This document shows, in pieces, positions 46,002 through 55,708 of a stretch of 64,000 bases of DNA (position 1 is its first letter; the number at the start of each line of letters is the position of its first letter). Under the pieces are notes generated by a model, which saw nothing but the letters and a program-made list of their open reading frames with translations, did not search any database and was not told where the DNA came from. The position numbers and the translations under genes are program-made. Origin of the DNA: Calditrichota bacterium (GTDB lineage: Bacteria; Zhuqueibacterota; Zhuqueibacteria; Zhuqueibacterales; Geothermadaptataceae); NCBI GenBank assembly GCA_008501765.1, contig QQUE01000020.1:1-64000 (forward strand), given 5' to 3'.

Positions 46002-47714
46002 ATGATCCTGAAAAAACAACCCCTCTATTATCCGGTACTTGTGCTTTTTGCTCTTGTTCTCGTTGCATTGAGCAGTCTGGCATTTTATACCGTGCTCAAT
46101 TTGCACCGCGAAGAGCAATTGATGACCGAGCATCTCACCAGCATGGGGCTGCTGGCGATAGAATCCATTGAATCCAGTGTGGCCGTGAGTTCAAAAGAAA
46201 GGCCCTGGCAAAAACAGCAATTGCAGAACCTGTTTGAGAAATTCGGTCAACAGGAAAATATTGTTTATCTGCACCTGGTCTCACCGGAAGGACGAATAGC
46301 GATGAGCAGTGATGATAGCCTAAACGGGCGTCAACACGTGGTGCAAGTAATGACTTTTTCAGACGTTCGCGTCGACAGTGCGGAAGCCGTGATGGTACTT
46401 TTGGGCAATCAGAAAAATGTTTTTGAAGTGCGAAAGCAATTTCTCCCGCATGATGTGCCTCCATCTGTGCAAACAAAAAATACCCGCGTCTTTCCTGAGC
46501 TCATATCCGGGGAGTTCATTATTATTGTTGGCATGACAACTGCGGATTTTTATGCTGCGCTTGCGGAAGATACCCGGCGCGCGATAGGCAGCGGACTTGT
46601 TCTTTTGCTCCTTGCTTTTTCCTCGGCGTTTTTTGCCTTTATCATCCAAAAATATTATACAACGAATAAATCCCTGAAAACAGCTGAATCTTTTATTCGC
46701 AACGTGATCGAAAATATGGGACATGGCCTGGTCGCGCTGGATGTTTCCGGGAAAATAGTGACGATAAACAGAAAAGCATGCCGTTTATTACGGGAAGATG
46801 AAAAAACAGCCGTTGATCGCGATTTCTTTGAGATAATGAAAAATGTAGATTGTACCATTGATAAAACGCAGATTCTGCAAGAAAACTGGACCGAAAAAAA
46901 AGTTCGCTGCACAACGGCTGGCCATACAACCCCAATCAGTCTGACGACACGGCGGATTCATGACCAGGAAGATTGTGCTGCCGGAACCGTTATTTTAATG
47001 CGCGACCTGCAGGAGATCGAAGCGTTGGAAGAGCGTGTCAAACGCTCAGAACGTCTGGCCAGCCTGGGACAGATGGCGGCTGTCATCGCTCACGAGGTGC
47101 GCAACCCATTAGGATCGATCAAAGGTCTGGCACAATATTTTGCCCGCAAATTTGAGCATGAACTCGATGAGAAAAAATATGCTGAAGCCATTATCAACGA
47201 AACCGATCGTTTAAATCGAGTCGTTGTCGATTTGCTCGATTTTGCACGGCCGCATGAACCGACCTATCGGCGTTGCACTATGGCCGGGATTGTCGGCCAT
47301 GCACTGGAACTGGTACGCGCCGATCTCGAAGCGAAACAAATTCTGATAGAACAGAGCAGAGAGGAAGATGTGCCGGTATTTGAAGCCGATCCCGATCTGC
47401 TGGCACAGGTTTTAATGAATCTTTTTCTAAATGCCGTGGAGGCGATGAATATGCGCGGCACCCTCAGCATTCGCTGCCGTTATCTTGCCGAAAGTGAAAT
47501 GGTTCAAACGCAGGTTGAAGATAACGGCACAGGCATTCCACCAGCGGCTATCGGCAAAGTATTTGATCCGTTTTTTACTCTAAAAAAAGACGGCACCGGG
47601 CTGGGGCTGGCGCTTGTGCACCGCATCATCGAAAACCATAGCGGCAGTATCGAAGTGACGGCCGCTCCCGGTAAAGGGACCATATTCACAATTAAACTAC
47701 CGGTAAAAATATGA
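46002..47714 (+). CDS. ZraS-like sensor histidine kinase
   Basis: The 570-residue kinase has two membrane helices (about residues 10-31 and 195-220) flanking a periplasmic sensor domain, a cytoplasmic PAS-like segment (about 235-340), the phospho-acceptor H364 in IAHEVRNPLGSIKG, and the ATPase N/G boxes (MNLFLNAVEAMNM, DNGTGIPP, GTGLGLALVHRII). The layout is that of ZraS/NtrB. By its place between the P-ATPase and the sigma-54 regulator, periplasmic metal is the likely signal (inference). The gene overlaps the regulator start by 4 bases (ATGA). Confidence 0.9.
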   Translation: MILKKQPLYYPVLVLFALVLVALSSLAFYTVLNLHREEQLMTEHLTSMGLLAIESIESSVAVSSKERPWQKQQLQNLFEKFGQQENIVYLHLVSPEGRIAMSSDDSLNGRQHVVQVMTFSDVRVDSAEAVMVLLGNQKNVFEVRKQFLPHDVPPSVQTKNTRVFPELISGEFIIIVGMTTADFYAALAEDTRRAIGSGLVLLLLAFSSAFFAFIIQKYYTTNKSLKTAESFIRNVIENMGHGLVALDVSGKIVTINRKACRLLREDEKTAVDRDFFEIMKNVDCTIDKTQILQENWTEKKVRCTTAGHTTPISLTTRRIHDQEDCAAGTVILMRDLQEIEALEERVKRSERLASLGQMAAVIAHEVRNPLGSIKGLAQYFARKFEHELDEKKYAEAIINETDRLNRVVVDLLDFARPHEPTYRRCTMAGIVGHALELVRADLEAKQILIEQSREEDVPVFEADPDLLAQVLMNLFLNAVEAMNMRGTLSIRCRYLAESEMVQTQVEDNGTGIPPAAIGKVFDPFFTLKKDGTGLGLALVHRIIENHSGSIEVTAAPGKGTIFTIKLPVKI

Positions 47715-49069
47715 ATCAGCAAAAGAAAATCCTGGTAGTCGATGATGACGCCAATTTTCGGTTGACCTTGCGTGCAACCCTGCAACAGGCGGGTTATGAA
47801 ATATATGAGGCCGAGGATGGCCGTGATGCGGTAGAGCTGGCCGGAGAAACCCTCTTTGATCTCATCCTGCTGGATTTGCGCATGAAGGACATGCAGGGAG
47901 ATGAAGCGCTGCGCCGGATAAAATCCCTCAGCCCGGCGGTGCCGGTCGTCATTATGACGGCTTTTGCGACGGTGCAAACCGCGGTTGAAACCCTGAAACA
48001 AAATGCTTTTGACTATTTGATTAAACCTGTCGATATGAACGTTTTGCTGGCCATCGTGGAAAAAGCCATGCATTATTATGAGATGGAGCGGGAGAACAAA
48101 GTATTAAAGGAGCGTATCGGTGAGCAGTTCGATTTTTCCCGGATTATTGGCCGCAGCAAAAAGATGCGCCAAGCGATGGAAATACTCAGCCTTGCTGCAC
48201 CCAGTCATGCGACAATTCTCATTCTCGGGGAGAGCGGCACCGGCAAGGAGCTGATCGCCAACGCTATTCATCAAAACAGCGGGCGCAGAGAGCAGGCATT
48301 TGTAAAAATTAACTGTGCGGCGCTTGCCGAGAATCTACTTGAGAGCGAGCTGTTCGGGCATGAGCGCGGCGCTTTCACTGGGGCAATTCAGCAGCGCAAG
48401 GGACGATTTGAAATGGCTGACAGTGGTACAATATTTCTGGATGAAATCGGTGATATGGCCCCGTCAACACAGGCAAAAATTTTAAGGGTATTGCAAGAAG
48501 GAGAATTCGAACGCCTGGGCAGCAGCAAAACGATGAAAGTGGATGTGCGTATCATCGCGGCAACACACCGCAACCTTGAAGAGGCCATAACTAAAAATAC
48601 ATTCCGGGAAGATTTGTATTTCAGGCTGAGTGTTGTAACGCTGGAGCTGCCGCCGTTGCGCGAACGGCAGGAAGATATTCCAGCGCTGGCAGAACATTTT
48701 TTGCATAAATATGCTGAAAAGAACCAGCGACTGATGAAAGGATTTGCACCGAAAACCATGGATATATTGCTGCGCTATAGCTGGCCGGGAAATATTCGCG
48801 AGCTCGAAAATACCATAGAACGCGCCGTGATTTTGTGCCGGGAAGAATTTGTGCAGCCAGAGTGCTTGCCAAAACAATTTCAAGAACTTTTGGGGTTAAA
48901 AAACGAGGGCGAAACCGGCGTACGCATCGGCCATTCCATTCGTGAGGTGGAAAAAGAACTCATCCTGAAGACACTCGATCAGACGGACGGTAACCGCACA
49001 CACGCGGCCGAGATTCTCGGCATCACCCGCCGGGCCTTGCAGTATAAACTCAAAGAATATGGCCTGTAA
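47711..49069 (+). CDS. ZraR-like sigma-54 response regulator
   Basis: The 452-residue protein has a receiver (residues 5-118) with phospho-acceptor D55 and acidic pocket D11-D13, an AAA+ domain with Walker A GESGTGKE at about residue 172 and the sigma-54 contact loop GAFTGA at about 220, an Arg finger region, and a Fis-type helix-turn-helix (DGNRTHAAEILGITRRALQYK) at the end. It is the partner of the histidine kinase and should activate the sigma-54 promoter at 49282 from the palindromes 49105-49119 and 49147-49163. Confidence 0.94.
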   Translation: MNQQKKILVVDDDANFRLTLRATLQQAGYEIYEAEDGRDAVELAGETLFDLILLDLRMKDMQGDEALRRIKSLSPAVPVVIMTAFATVQTAVETLKQNAFDYLIKPVDMNVLLAIVEKAMHYYEMERENKVLKERIGEQFDFSRIIGRSKKMRQAMEILSLAAPSHATILILGESGTGKELIANAIHQNSGRREQAFVKINCAALAENLLESELFGHERGAFTGAIQQRKGRFEMADSGTIFLDEIGDMAPSTQAKILRVLQEGEFERLGSSKTMKVDVRIIAATHRNLEEAITKNTFREDLYFRLSVVTLELPPLRERQEDIPALAEHFLHKYAEKNQRLMKGFAPKTMDILLRYSWPGNIRELENTIERAVILCREEFVQPECLPKQFQELLGLKNEGETGVRIGHSIREVEKELILKTLDQTDGNRTHAAEILGITRRALQYKLKEYGL

Positions 49070-49104
49070 CCTCCAATATCTGCACTGCATGCGTTATCCC
49101 GGCT

Positions 49105-49119
49105 GCGAAAACTTTTCGC
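49105..49119. promoter_or_regulatory. upstream activator site 1
   Basis: GCGAAAACTTTTCGC is a perfect palindrome of the form GCGAAA-N3-TTTCGC. A second site of the same form lies 43 bases downstream. It is 160-180 bases upstream of the sigma-54 promoter, the usual position for binding by an NtrC/ZraR-type activator. Confidence 0.8.
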
Positions 49120-49146
49120 GGTGAGGTCGGGATTTCTTTTTTCTTC

Positions 49147-49163
49147 TGCGAAATCATTTCGCA
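49147..49163. promoter_or_regulatory. upstream activator site 2
   Basis: TGCGAAATCATTTCGCA is a perfect 17-base palindrome, again GCGAAA-N3-TTTCGC, with an outer T/A pair. Centres of the two sites are 43 bases apart, close to four helical turns, so dimers would bind on the same face. Confidence 0.8.
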
Positions 49164-49281
49164 CCATCCTGTTTGTAAAAGATTCTTTATTCTGAAAATA
49201 GAATTCATTGCAGATTAAAAATTCTTGAAAAACAACTATTTAACCAATAAAATTCTATCGAGGATAAATAGTCGATTGATA

Positions 49282-49297
49282 TGGCATACCCCTTGCT
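49282..49297 (+). promoter_or_regulatory. sigma-54 promoter
   Basis: TGGCATACCCCTTGCT matches the consensus TGGCAY-N5-TTGCW, with GG and GC separated by the required 10 bases. Transcription should begin near 49308, 48 bases before the ATG at 49356. No other region of the island showed so close a match. Confidence 0.9.
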
Positions 49298-49355
49298 ATG
49301 CCACTCACGAACAAAGAAGTAAGAACAATAATTATTAAAAAAGGAGTAGGCTATC

Positions 49356-49874
49356 ATGAAAAAGCAATTAATTCTCGGATTTTCTGTCGTTCTGTTTATC
49401 GGGCTTGCCGCTTTATCTTATGCACAAAACTATCATACACCATCCCGGTATACCAAGTACGATTCTGTTTCTCTTTTTGATATGTGCCCCTGGCATGATA
49501 CGAATGCAAACAGGATGCATCGCCATAATATGATGACTAACCGTTACATGATGATGGGTTGCAGAATGGGTAACACCGCCCCGCGATCAGTCAGGATGAT
49601 GACTAATAACAATATTTTTTGCTCTTGGGACGCCGCAGAATTCAACGCCTGGCAACGATCGAATAATATTTCAACACCTTTGAGCATAAAGAATGCCCAG
49701 CGGTGGGCTGAGTATTATGTCAATGCATATAATAATCACGATTTAGTTATTAGTGAAATCGTGGAGATGAACCATGGTTTTGAGATTGAAGTGCGCAGCA
49801 AAAAAGACGATAAAGTCGTGAAGAGACTCCTGGTTGACAGGACCAGCGGTTGGATAACTCAAGTTCAGAATTAA
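49356..49874 (+). CDS. Met/His/Cys-rich secreted protein with PepSY-like end
   Basis: The 172-residue protein has a signal peptide (about residues 4-23, cleavage after SYAQ) and a stretch with CPWHD, MHRHNMMTNRYMMMGCRMG and MMTNNN, very rich in Met, His and Cys, suited to binding copper-like or zinc-like metals. The last 75 residues resemble a PepSY domain (AQRWAEYYVNAYNNH ... FEIEVRSKKDD). As the first gene behind the sigma-54 promoter it is the counterpart in this island of the periplasmic zinc protein ZraP of enterobacteria, by regulation only (inference). Confidence 0.82.
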   Translation: MKKQLILGFSVVLFIGLAALSYAQNYHTPSRYTKYDSVSLFDMCPWHDTNANRMHRHNMMTNRYMMMGCRMGNTAPRSVRMMTNNNIFCSWDAAEFNAWQRSNNISTPLSIKNAQRWAEYYVNAYNNHDLVISEIVEMNHGFEIEVRSKKDDKVVKRLLVDRTSGWITQVQN

Positions 49875-49891
49875 TAATAAAACAAATCACC

Positions 49892-49919
49892 TTCCAGGTT
49901 TTGTTAATCCCGGAAGGAT
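49892..49919. terminator. weak intercistronic hairpin
   Basis: CCTTCC pairs with GGAAGG across 16 bases, followed by ATTTTAACC. The stem is short, so it is probably a partial terminator that lets the downstream genes be read at a lower level. Confidence 0.4.
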
Positions 49920-49946
49920 TTTAACCCACTCATTGGGAGAATAAAA

Positions 49947-50267
49947 ATGTGGCATAATATGTGTCCTGGAAGCTTCGGATTTGGTGGCTGGTTTATTTAC
50001 CAAATGTTTTGGATTGCATTCATCGTGGGCGGTGGTTATTTTCTTTACCGCCTGATAAAAAACCCTGATAAAGAACCGATACGCAGTGGCAGTTATTCAA
50101 CTTATCGGGCTGATGATTGCCCGAAGTGCAATGCTCCGGTCGAAGCCGCCTTCCTGCGTTGCCCGGAATGCGGCCACAAGCTCAAACACAATTGTCCGGG
50201 ATGTGGAAAAATAGTCAAGACCCATTGGCAGGTTTGTGCCTATTGCGAAATGGATTTGAAAAATTAG
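49947..50267 (+). CDS. small membrane protein with double zinc ribbon
   Basis: The 106-residue protein has one N-terminal membrane helix (about 12-35) and four CxxC pairs (CPKC, CPEC, CPGC, CAYC) in the C-terminal 60 residues, forming two zinc ribbons. The ribbon domain should face the cytosol. It is the second gene of the sigma-54 operon and may sense or buffer zinc at the membrane (inference). An ATG with GGGAGA upstream sets the start. Confidence 0.82.
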   Translation: MWHNMCPGSFGFGGWFIYQMFWIAFIVGGGYFLYRLIKNPDKEPIRSGSYSTYRADDCPKCNAPVEAAFLRCPECGHKLKHNCPGCGKIVKTHWQVCAYCEMDLKN

Positions 50268-50289
50268 AATCAAAAAAAGGAGTTATAAA

Positions 50290-50673
50290 ATGAGTTACTA
50301 TTTTACTAAGACAGTCGACCTTTCATTCGGCGATGCTATAGCAAAAGTAACCGAAGATTTGAAAAATGAAGGTTTTGGCATTCTTACGGAAATCGATGTG
50401 AAAGAAACCCTGAAAAAGAAACTGGATGTTGATTTTCGGCCTTACAAAATTCTCGGTGCTTGCAACCCGCCTTTTGCCTATAAAGCGCTGCAGGCTGAAG
50501 AGAAAATCGGAACCATGCTGCCGTGCAACGTAATCGTGCAGCAAAAAGAAGACAGCGTGGAAGTTTCAGCAGTTGATCCCATGGCTTCGATGCAAGCCGT
50601 GCAGAATCCGGCGCTGGCAGAGATTGCAGATAAAATACAGAAGAAACTCAAAAATGTGATTAATAATCTATAG
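50290..50673 (+). CDS. DUF302 domain protein
   Basis: The 127-residue protein has the DUF302 pattern: KTVDLSFGDAIAKVTEDLKNEGFGILTEIDV, then DVDFRPYKILGACNPPFAYKALQAE and a C-terminal helix. The single cysteine in LGACNP is conserved in the family and may coordinate a metal or take part in redox chemistry. The function of DUF302 is unknown; members often occur with metal-resistance genes. AAAGGAG lies 7 bases upstream of the ATG. Confidence 0.85.
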   Translation: MSYYFTKTVDLSFGDAIAKVTEDLKNEGFGILTEIDVKETLKKKLDVDFRPYKILGACNPPFAYKALQAEEKIGTMLPCNVIVQQKEDSVEVSAVDPMASMQAVQNPALAEIADKIQKKLKNVINNL

Positions 50674-50723
50674 CTAACTTCAAATTATTAACAGATGAAT
50701 ATTTTTCAAACAAGAGGTACAGC

Positions 50724-52283
50724 ATGAGAAAATTAAGTTTCAAGCTTGCGACAGGTATTATGGCAATTATTTTTACTGTTTTGTTGCAGACGTCAGGTGT
50801 TAATGCACAAGGAAATTGGCACCATGGCGATGGCAATCAATACTCCTGGCCAGATTCGTTGCAGACAGAAACATATACCGGGACAATTATCGTCGATTCG
50901 ACATTTTTTCACCCGTTATATTATCTCGATACTGATGGTGACAGGGTGGCTGAATATCAGCTTATGTTCGGCCCGTGGTGGTATACACCGGAGAATGGCG
51001 CTGAATGGCCCGGACACGGTGATTCCATCACTATTGTGGGCGCTGCAACAACGATGATGATGAATCAAACTTCCACCTCAATCGTTGTATTTGAAATCAA
51101 CGGCGTAAGATGGCGCGAACCAATTGCTGTAGGTGGTCATGGCTGGAATATGGGAAATTTCTGGGATATGAATGCTGATACATTGACTGTGAACGGAACG
51201 GTGTTCGTCGATTCAACCTATTATTATCCAGTCTATTTTCTCGATACCAATGCCGACAGCTTGCCCGACTACCGTCTCAGTTTCGGCCCGCCGTGGTTTG
51301 AACCCTCAAATGGTGCAGTTCGCCCACTACAGAGTGATGTTGTGACTATTTTCGGGCGTACTCATATTGGAATGATGGGTTACGAAACATTGATGGTTTC
51401 GCGCATTAACGACCTGGAATGGCAGCCGCTGAATGGACCGGCGTCCTGGGCCGGAAGCTGGATGCCCCGGAATCATGCTGATTCTTCCTTTATATTCTGT
51501 GCCAATGATAGCAGTAACTGGCTCAGTTTTGCTCCCGGTCATATGGGCGGAGGTATGGGCGGCATGCACGGTATGCGTTGGCCAGACTCCACCTTTGTCC
51601 AATTCTGGGAGATTTATCCCGACAGCCTGCCGGGTGATCACACACCTGGAAATTTTATGGGATTTTATGTGAATATACATGACCCCATGGGCAGTACAAT
51701 GATGGGTGGTAGTTCTTGGGGTGGCAATAATTGGGGCGGTCATCACGGAATGATGAATTTCGAGAAAAGCCACCGTTTCCTTTTCCAATATACCAATGAT
51801 GATCTGCATCGCAATAATCTCGAGGAAAATTCCATAGCACTTCACTATTGGGACACAACTCAAAATACCTGGAAAATTGCAGCCGATGCCGTTGTTAATG
51901 TGGATAAAAACACCGTAACGCTGACAAGTTCGGAAATCAATACATATTATGCATTGCGGGCAAGTGAGACAACAACTGCAGTTCAAACCAGTGATATAGC
52001 GCCTGCTTCTTTCAAATTGCTGGCAAACTATCCGAATCCTTTCAACCCGGAGACCACTGTTGCGTTTGAGCTTGCAGAACGCAGCCCGGTACGTCTCGAA
52101 ATCTACAATCTTTTGGGACAGCATCTTGCAACGCTTATAAACGAAGTTCGTGATGCCGGCAGTTACCAGATGATCTGGAATGGTCGCGATGCCCAGAACC
52201 GGCAACTGTCCAGCGGGATTTATTTGCTTAAAATGCAGGTCAATACACAGTCGACTGTCCGACGAATGACCCTGTTGAAATAA
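50724..52283 (+). CDS. large Met/His-rich secreted protein with type IX sorting domain
   Basis: The 519-residue protein has a signal peptide to about residue 28 and two copies of a 90-residue unit (about 45-140 and 150-245) beginning ETYTGTIIVDSTFFHPLYYL and LTVNGTVFVDSTYYYPVYFL and ending in FGP-W. A Met/Gly/His-rich part (GHMGGGMGGMHGMRW, MMGGSSWGG) follows. The end carries ANYPNPFNPETTVAFEL and a sorting beta-sandwich. It should be secreted by type IX to the cell surface. As the last and largest gene of the sigma-54 operon it could be a surface metal sink (inference). Confidence 0.82.
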   Translation: MRKLSFKLATGIMAIIFTVLLQTSGVNAQGNWHHGDGNQYSWPDSLQTETYTGTIIVDSTFFHPLYYLDTDGDRVAEYQLMFGPWWYTPENGAEWPGHGDSITIVGAATTMMMNQTSTSIVVFEINGVRWREPIAVGGHGWNMGNFWDMNADTLTVNGTVFVDSTYYYPVYFLDTNADSLPDYRLSFGPPWFEPSNGAVRPLQSDVVTIFGRTHIGMMGYETLMVSRINDLEWQPLNGPASWAGSWMPRNHADSSFIFCANDSSNWLSFAPGHMGGGMGGMHGMRWPDSTFVQFWEIYPDSLPGDHTPGNFMGFYVNIHDPMGSTMMGGSSWGGNNWGGHHGMMNFEKSHRFLFQYTNDDLHRNNLEENSIALHYWDTTQNTWKIAADAVVNVDKNTVTLTSSEINTYYALRASETTTAVQTSDIAPASFKLLANYPNPFNPETTVAFELAERSPVRLEIYNLLGQHLATLINEVRDAGSYQMIWNGRDAQNRQLSSGIYLLKMQVNTQSTVRRMTLLK

Positions 52284-53045
52284 CAGGAAAAAAACCTGCA
52301 CCCTTTGGCTATGACGGTTGATTATTGCAGGGTGTCCCGACGGTTTTCATATTTTGTTTTTGCATTGGAAATACGTCGGGGCACTTCATTTTAAAACTCA
52401 TTACTCTTAAAAAATGCTGTTCCGCGGATCTTACTTTGGTGGAGAAGCTGGTAGAGTCAAAATAGTGTCAACTGATTAAATTTTACTGATATTTTATTTA
52501 CCCGGTGTAGAATTTTAATTTCGAGTAAAGTTGTGGGATTTAAGATAAACGAAAATCAGGAATAGGAGTAGGGCAGGCGCGGGTTCAAAATATACTCAGC
52601 CTCTGGAATTACCGGTTCGGTTGTCACAAATCTGAGCCCATATATTTAACCTTCAATTTCGTTAGCATGCTTGTTTTTGTTCAAATCAGATGCAGGCAGG
52701 GTGCGGCTAAATCAGCTTGCTTTTTTAAACTATTTTCAATATAGTAATATTCGTAATTATTTATATTAAAAAAACCAATTTTATTATGATATTCCGACCC
52801 CGGGGTGCACCGATACTACGTTCTCATTCTCTTTCGCGACTCATTTTTTCCCAAATAAATAACAGCTTAATCAATCAAAAATTATTCCTGCCTGGCAGAA
52901 GTTCAATGAACGGTTCCGGATTTTAATTTCTCTGATTAATGGCTGGCCTAACCTGCTCACTTTCTTTTGCACTGAAACGCAAAAATTGTAATAGTAGGTT
53001 CAACAGAATTTTGATCCAAGATTCGGAAGAAAAGGTATTAATCTG
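52284..53045. other. 762-bp intergenic region
   Basis: The region between the sigma-54 operon and the kinase gene holds one hairpin near 52334-52384 (arms GTGTCCCGACG and CGTCGGGGCAC), a possible terminator for the operon. Otherwise I see AT-rich sequence with no gene, repeat or recognisable promoter. Confidence 0.5.
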
Positions 53046-55637
53046 ATGATCGGCGAAACTATCTCACATTATACGATTACCGAATTTATCGGCGAAGGTG
53101 GGATCGGCGTTGTTTACAAAGCGCATGATTTCCACCTGAACCGTGTGGTGGCGATAAAATTTCTACCCCAGTCATTCTCTAAAGATGCCGGAATTCGAGA
53201 GCAATTTCTGCACGGCGCCCGTGCTGCTTCAGCGTTGGATCATCCCAATATCTGCCCGATTCATGATTTCGACCAAACGGTTGACGGGCACATGTTCATG
53301 GTCATGGCTTTTTGTGAAGGCCGCACATTGCGACAGATTATCGACGAAACAACAAAAGACAGCGGTCCAGGTTTACCACACGAACAATCCATTGATATAA
53401 TTTTCCAACTCGTGCAAGGACTTGGGGAGGCGCATAAAAACGGCGTCGTGCATCGCGATATCAAACCTTCGAATATAATTGTCAGTAATGACGGTGAGCT
53501 GAAAATTCTTGATTTCGGCCTGGCACAAATAAAAGGCGGTGTGGAAAAATTCGAAAATTCAGCAGCGCCGGGAACGTTGCTCTACATGTCACCGGAACAG
53601 GCCATTGGCGAAAAAACAGACAGCCGCAGCGATATCTGGTCTCTGGGCGTGGTGATGTATGAAATGCTCGGAGGCGTGCTCCCTTTTCAAGGTGAATACG
53701 AACAAGCTGTGATTTATGCAATTTTGAAGGAGAATCCAGAATTGATTACCAGACGCCGGTCGGATGTGCCGCCGGCACTGGAAACGATCATTCATAAATG
53801 CCTGGGAAAAAATCCATCGTTGCGTTACCCAACGTGTGCTTCGCTGATCGCCGACTTGGCGCCACTACGGCAAAAAATCCTGGTGCCGACAAACGGCGCT
53901 TATACTTCTGTTGAAATTGCAAAACCGTCGCACCCTTCGCGCTTTCTCTGGTCAATCATAGCCAGCTCCATAGCACTAATTGCTTTTTTTATGTTTTATA
54001 CTTTCCTGCCGTTCGATCGAGAGGCGCATCCAGGGCCGGTTGCAGAAATGCCTTTTACAAGCCTTGATGGTATGGAATATTCTCCCGATTTTTCACCCGA
54101 CAGCAAGGAGATTGCGTTTTATTGGAAAGAAAATGATTTGATTAATCCAGACATTTATATCAAATCTATTCGTACCGGTGAAATGCGGCAGGTTACAAAG
54201 CATCCGGGGGGTGAAAGATATCCGGTCTGGTCGCCCGACGGAAAAAATATTGCCTATGTGCGCGCGGATAAAATTTATATTTCTTCTTCCCTGGGTAATG
54301 GAACCGAAAAATTGCTTTGTTCAAAAGCTGCATTTGGGGGAGTAGACTGGTCACCGGACGGAAAATGGATAGCATTTACAGAAGGCGATTCAAGCAACAA
54401 TATTTTTATTTCAATAATCTCGGTGGAAACCGGAGAAAGACGATCGCTTACTTCGATTCCTCAAAAAACGCAATGGGAACAAGACCTTTGGCCCGTATTC
54501 TCTCCCGATGGCCAAAAGATCGCTTTTTCTCGACATTTGGGATTTGAACGGGCTGATATTTACACGGTTACTTTTGATGGTCGTCAAACGAAGCGCCTCA
54601 CTTTTGATGAAAAAGAAGTAATCGGATTAGCCTGGACTCCGAACGGTGGTGAAATAATATTCAGTTCCAATCGCGGCGGAGAACGCCGGCTTTGGCGAAT
54701 TTCGGCCAAAGGTGGAAAACCCGAACTTTTGTCAGTCGGTCAATATGCACGTTATCCGACCGTTTCTCCTGATGGCAAACGATTGGCTTATGCCGAACTA
54801 AAAATATCACAGAGCATTTGGAGTGTGGATTTCCCCGGGGCATCCGGTTTTGAATTTGCGCCAAAGAAGATTATATCTTCATCACGCAGTGATGAAATAT
54901 TTAAATTGTCACCGGACGGCAAGCGCATTGTTTTTGAATCCAACCGCAGCGGCAATTACGAAATTTGGCTTTGCGACAGCGATGGAGGGAATCCGCTGCA
55001 GTTGACGCATTTAAAAAATAGCTCCGGCGCCCCGTGCTGGTCACCGGATGGCAAGTGGATTGCTTTTACTTCAAAATCGAATGGCGATTATGATATTTTT
55101 GTGGTTTCAAGAGATGGCGGCGAACTGAAACGCATGACTACCGAACCGTCCCACGATACCTTTCCCCACTGGTCGAAAGACGGTAGCTGGATTTATTTTA
55201 GTTCAAATAAATCAGGAGATCACAATATTTGGAAAATTCCACTCCCCGGAGGAACGTCAGTTCAAATGACAAATAAACCTTCGCGGCATGCATTTGAATC
55301 GGCAGACGGCAAATGGCTCTACTATCATCGAAAGGATAATGGATTTATTTATAAAATGCCTGTTGGTGGCGGTGAAAGTTCCCTGGTTCTAAATGAAGAT
55401 ATCAGTGGATTTTACTGGGCGCTTGCAGAAGATGGTATTTATTATTTCGATCTTTATTCAAAAAAATGGCATTTCAAGTTCTTTGATTTTGCAACACAGA
55501 CAACAAAAATAATTACCACACTTGAATTCGAAGGTGAATGTTATAATCCGCAAATATCCCCGGATCGGCGCCGGTTGTATTTCAATTATGAAGAACCGTG
55601 GCAGGCAGATATTAAATTGGTTGAAAACTGGCGGTAA
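53046..55637 (+). CDS. Ser/Thr protein kinase with C-terminal PD40 beta-propeller
   Basis: The 863-residue protein begins with a full kinase domain (residues 1-265): P-loop GEGGIGVVY (16-24), K38 in VAIKF, HRD at 136-138, DFG at 156-158 and APGTLLYMSPEQ. A membrane helix near residues 299-320 follows, then a periplasmic region of about ten PD40/TolB-like repeats, each with a version of SPDG(K/R)xIxF. Kinase inside and propeller outside suggests a receptor whose signal is passed by phosphorylation. The propeller would bind sugars or peptides. The next gene begins 71 bases later, so a functional link to the sigma-54 activator is likely. Confidence 0.92.
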   Translation: MIGETISHYTITEFIGEGGIGVVYKAHDFHLNRVVAIKFLPQSFSKDAGIREQFLHGARAASALDHPNICPIHDFDQTVDGHMFMVMAFCEGRTLRQIIDETTKDSGPGLPHEQSIDIIFQLVQGLGEAHKNGVVHRDIKPSNIIVSNDGELKILDFGLAQIKGGVEKFENSAAPGTLLYMSPEQAIGEKTDSRSDIWSLGVVMYEMLGGVLPFQGEYEQAVIYAILKENPELITRRRSDVPPALETIIHKCLGKNPSLRYPTCASLIADLAPLRQKILVPTNGAYTSVEIAKPSHPSRFLWSIIASSIALIAFFMFYTFLPFDREAHPGPVAEMPFTSLDGMEYSPDFSPDSKEIAFYWKENDLINPDIYIKSIRTGEMRQVTKHPGGERYPVWSPDGKNIAYVRADKIYISSSLGNGTEKLLCSKAAFGGVDWSPDGKWIAFTEGDSSNNIFISIISVETGERRSLTSIPQKTQWEQDLWPVFSPDGQKIAFSRHLGFERADIYTVTFDGRQTKRLTFDEKEVIGLAWTPNGGEIIFSSNRGGERRLWRISAKGGKPELLSVGQYARYPTVSPDGKRLAYAELKISQSIWSVDFPGASGFEFAPKKIISSSRSDEIFKLSPDGKRIVFESNRSGNYEIWLCDSDGGNPLQLTHLKNSSGAPCWSPDGKWIAFTSKSNGDYDIFVVSRDGGELKRMTTEPSHDTFPHWSKDGSWIYFSSNKSGDHNIWKIPLPGGTSVQMTNKPSRHAFESADGKWLYYHRKDNGFIYKMPVGGGESSLVLNEDISGFYWALAEDGIYYFDLYSKKWHFKFFDFATQTTKIITTLEFEGECYNPQISPDRRRLYFNYEEPWQADIKLVENWR

Positions 55638-55708
55638 TGCTCGTGTTCATTCAGATGTTGGATGAAAAGGCGCTTTTTCTAACCGATTGACTTGAAGGTG
55701 AAAAGCAA

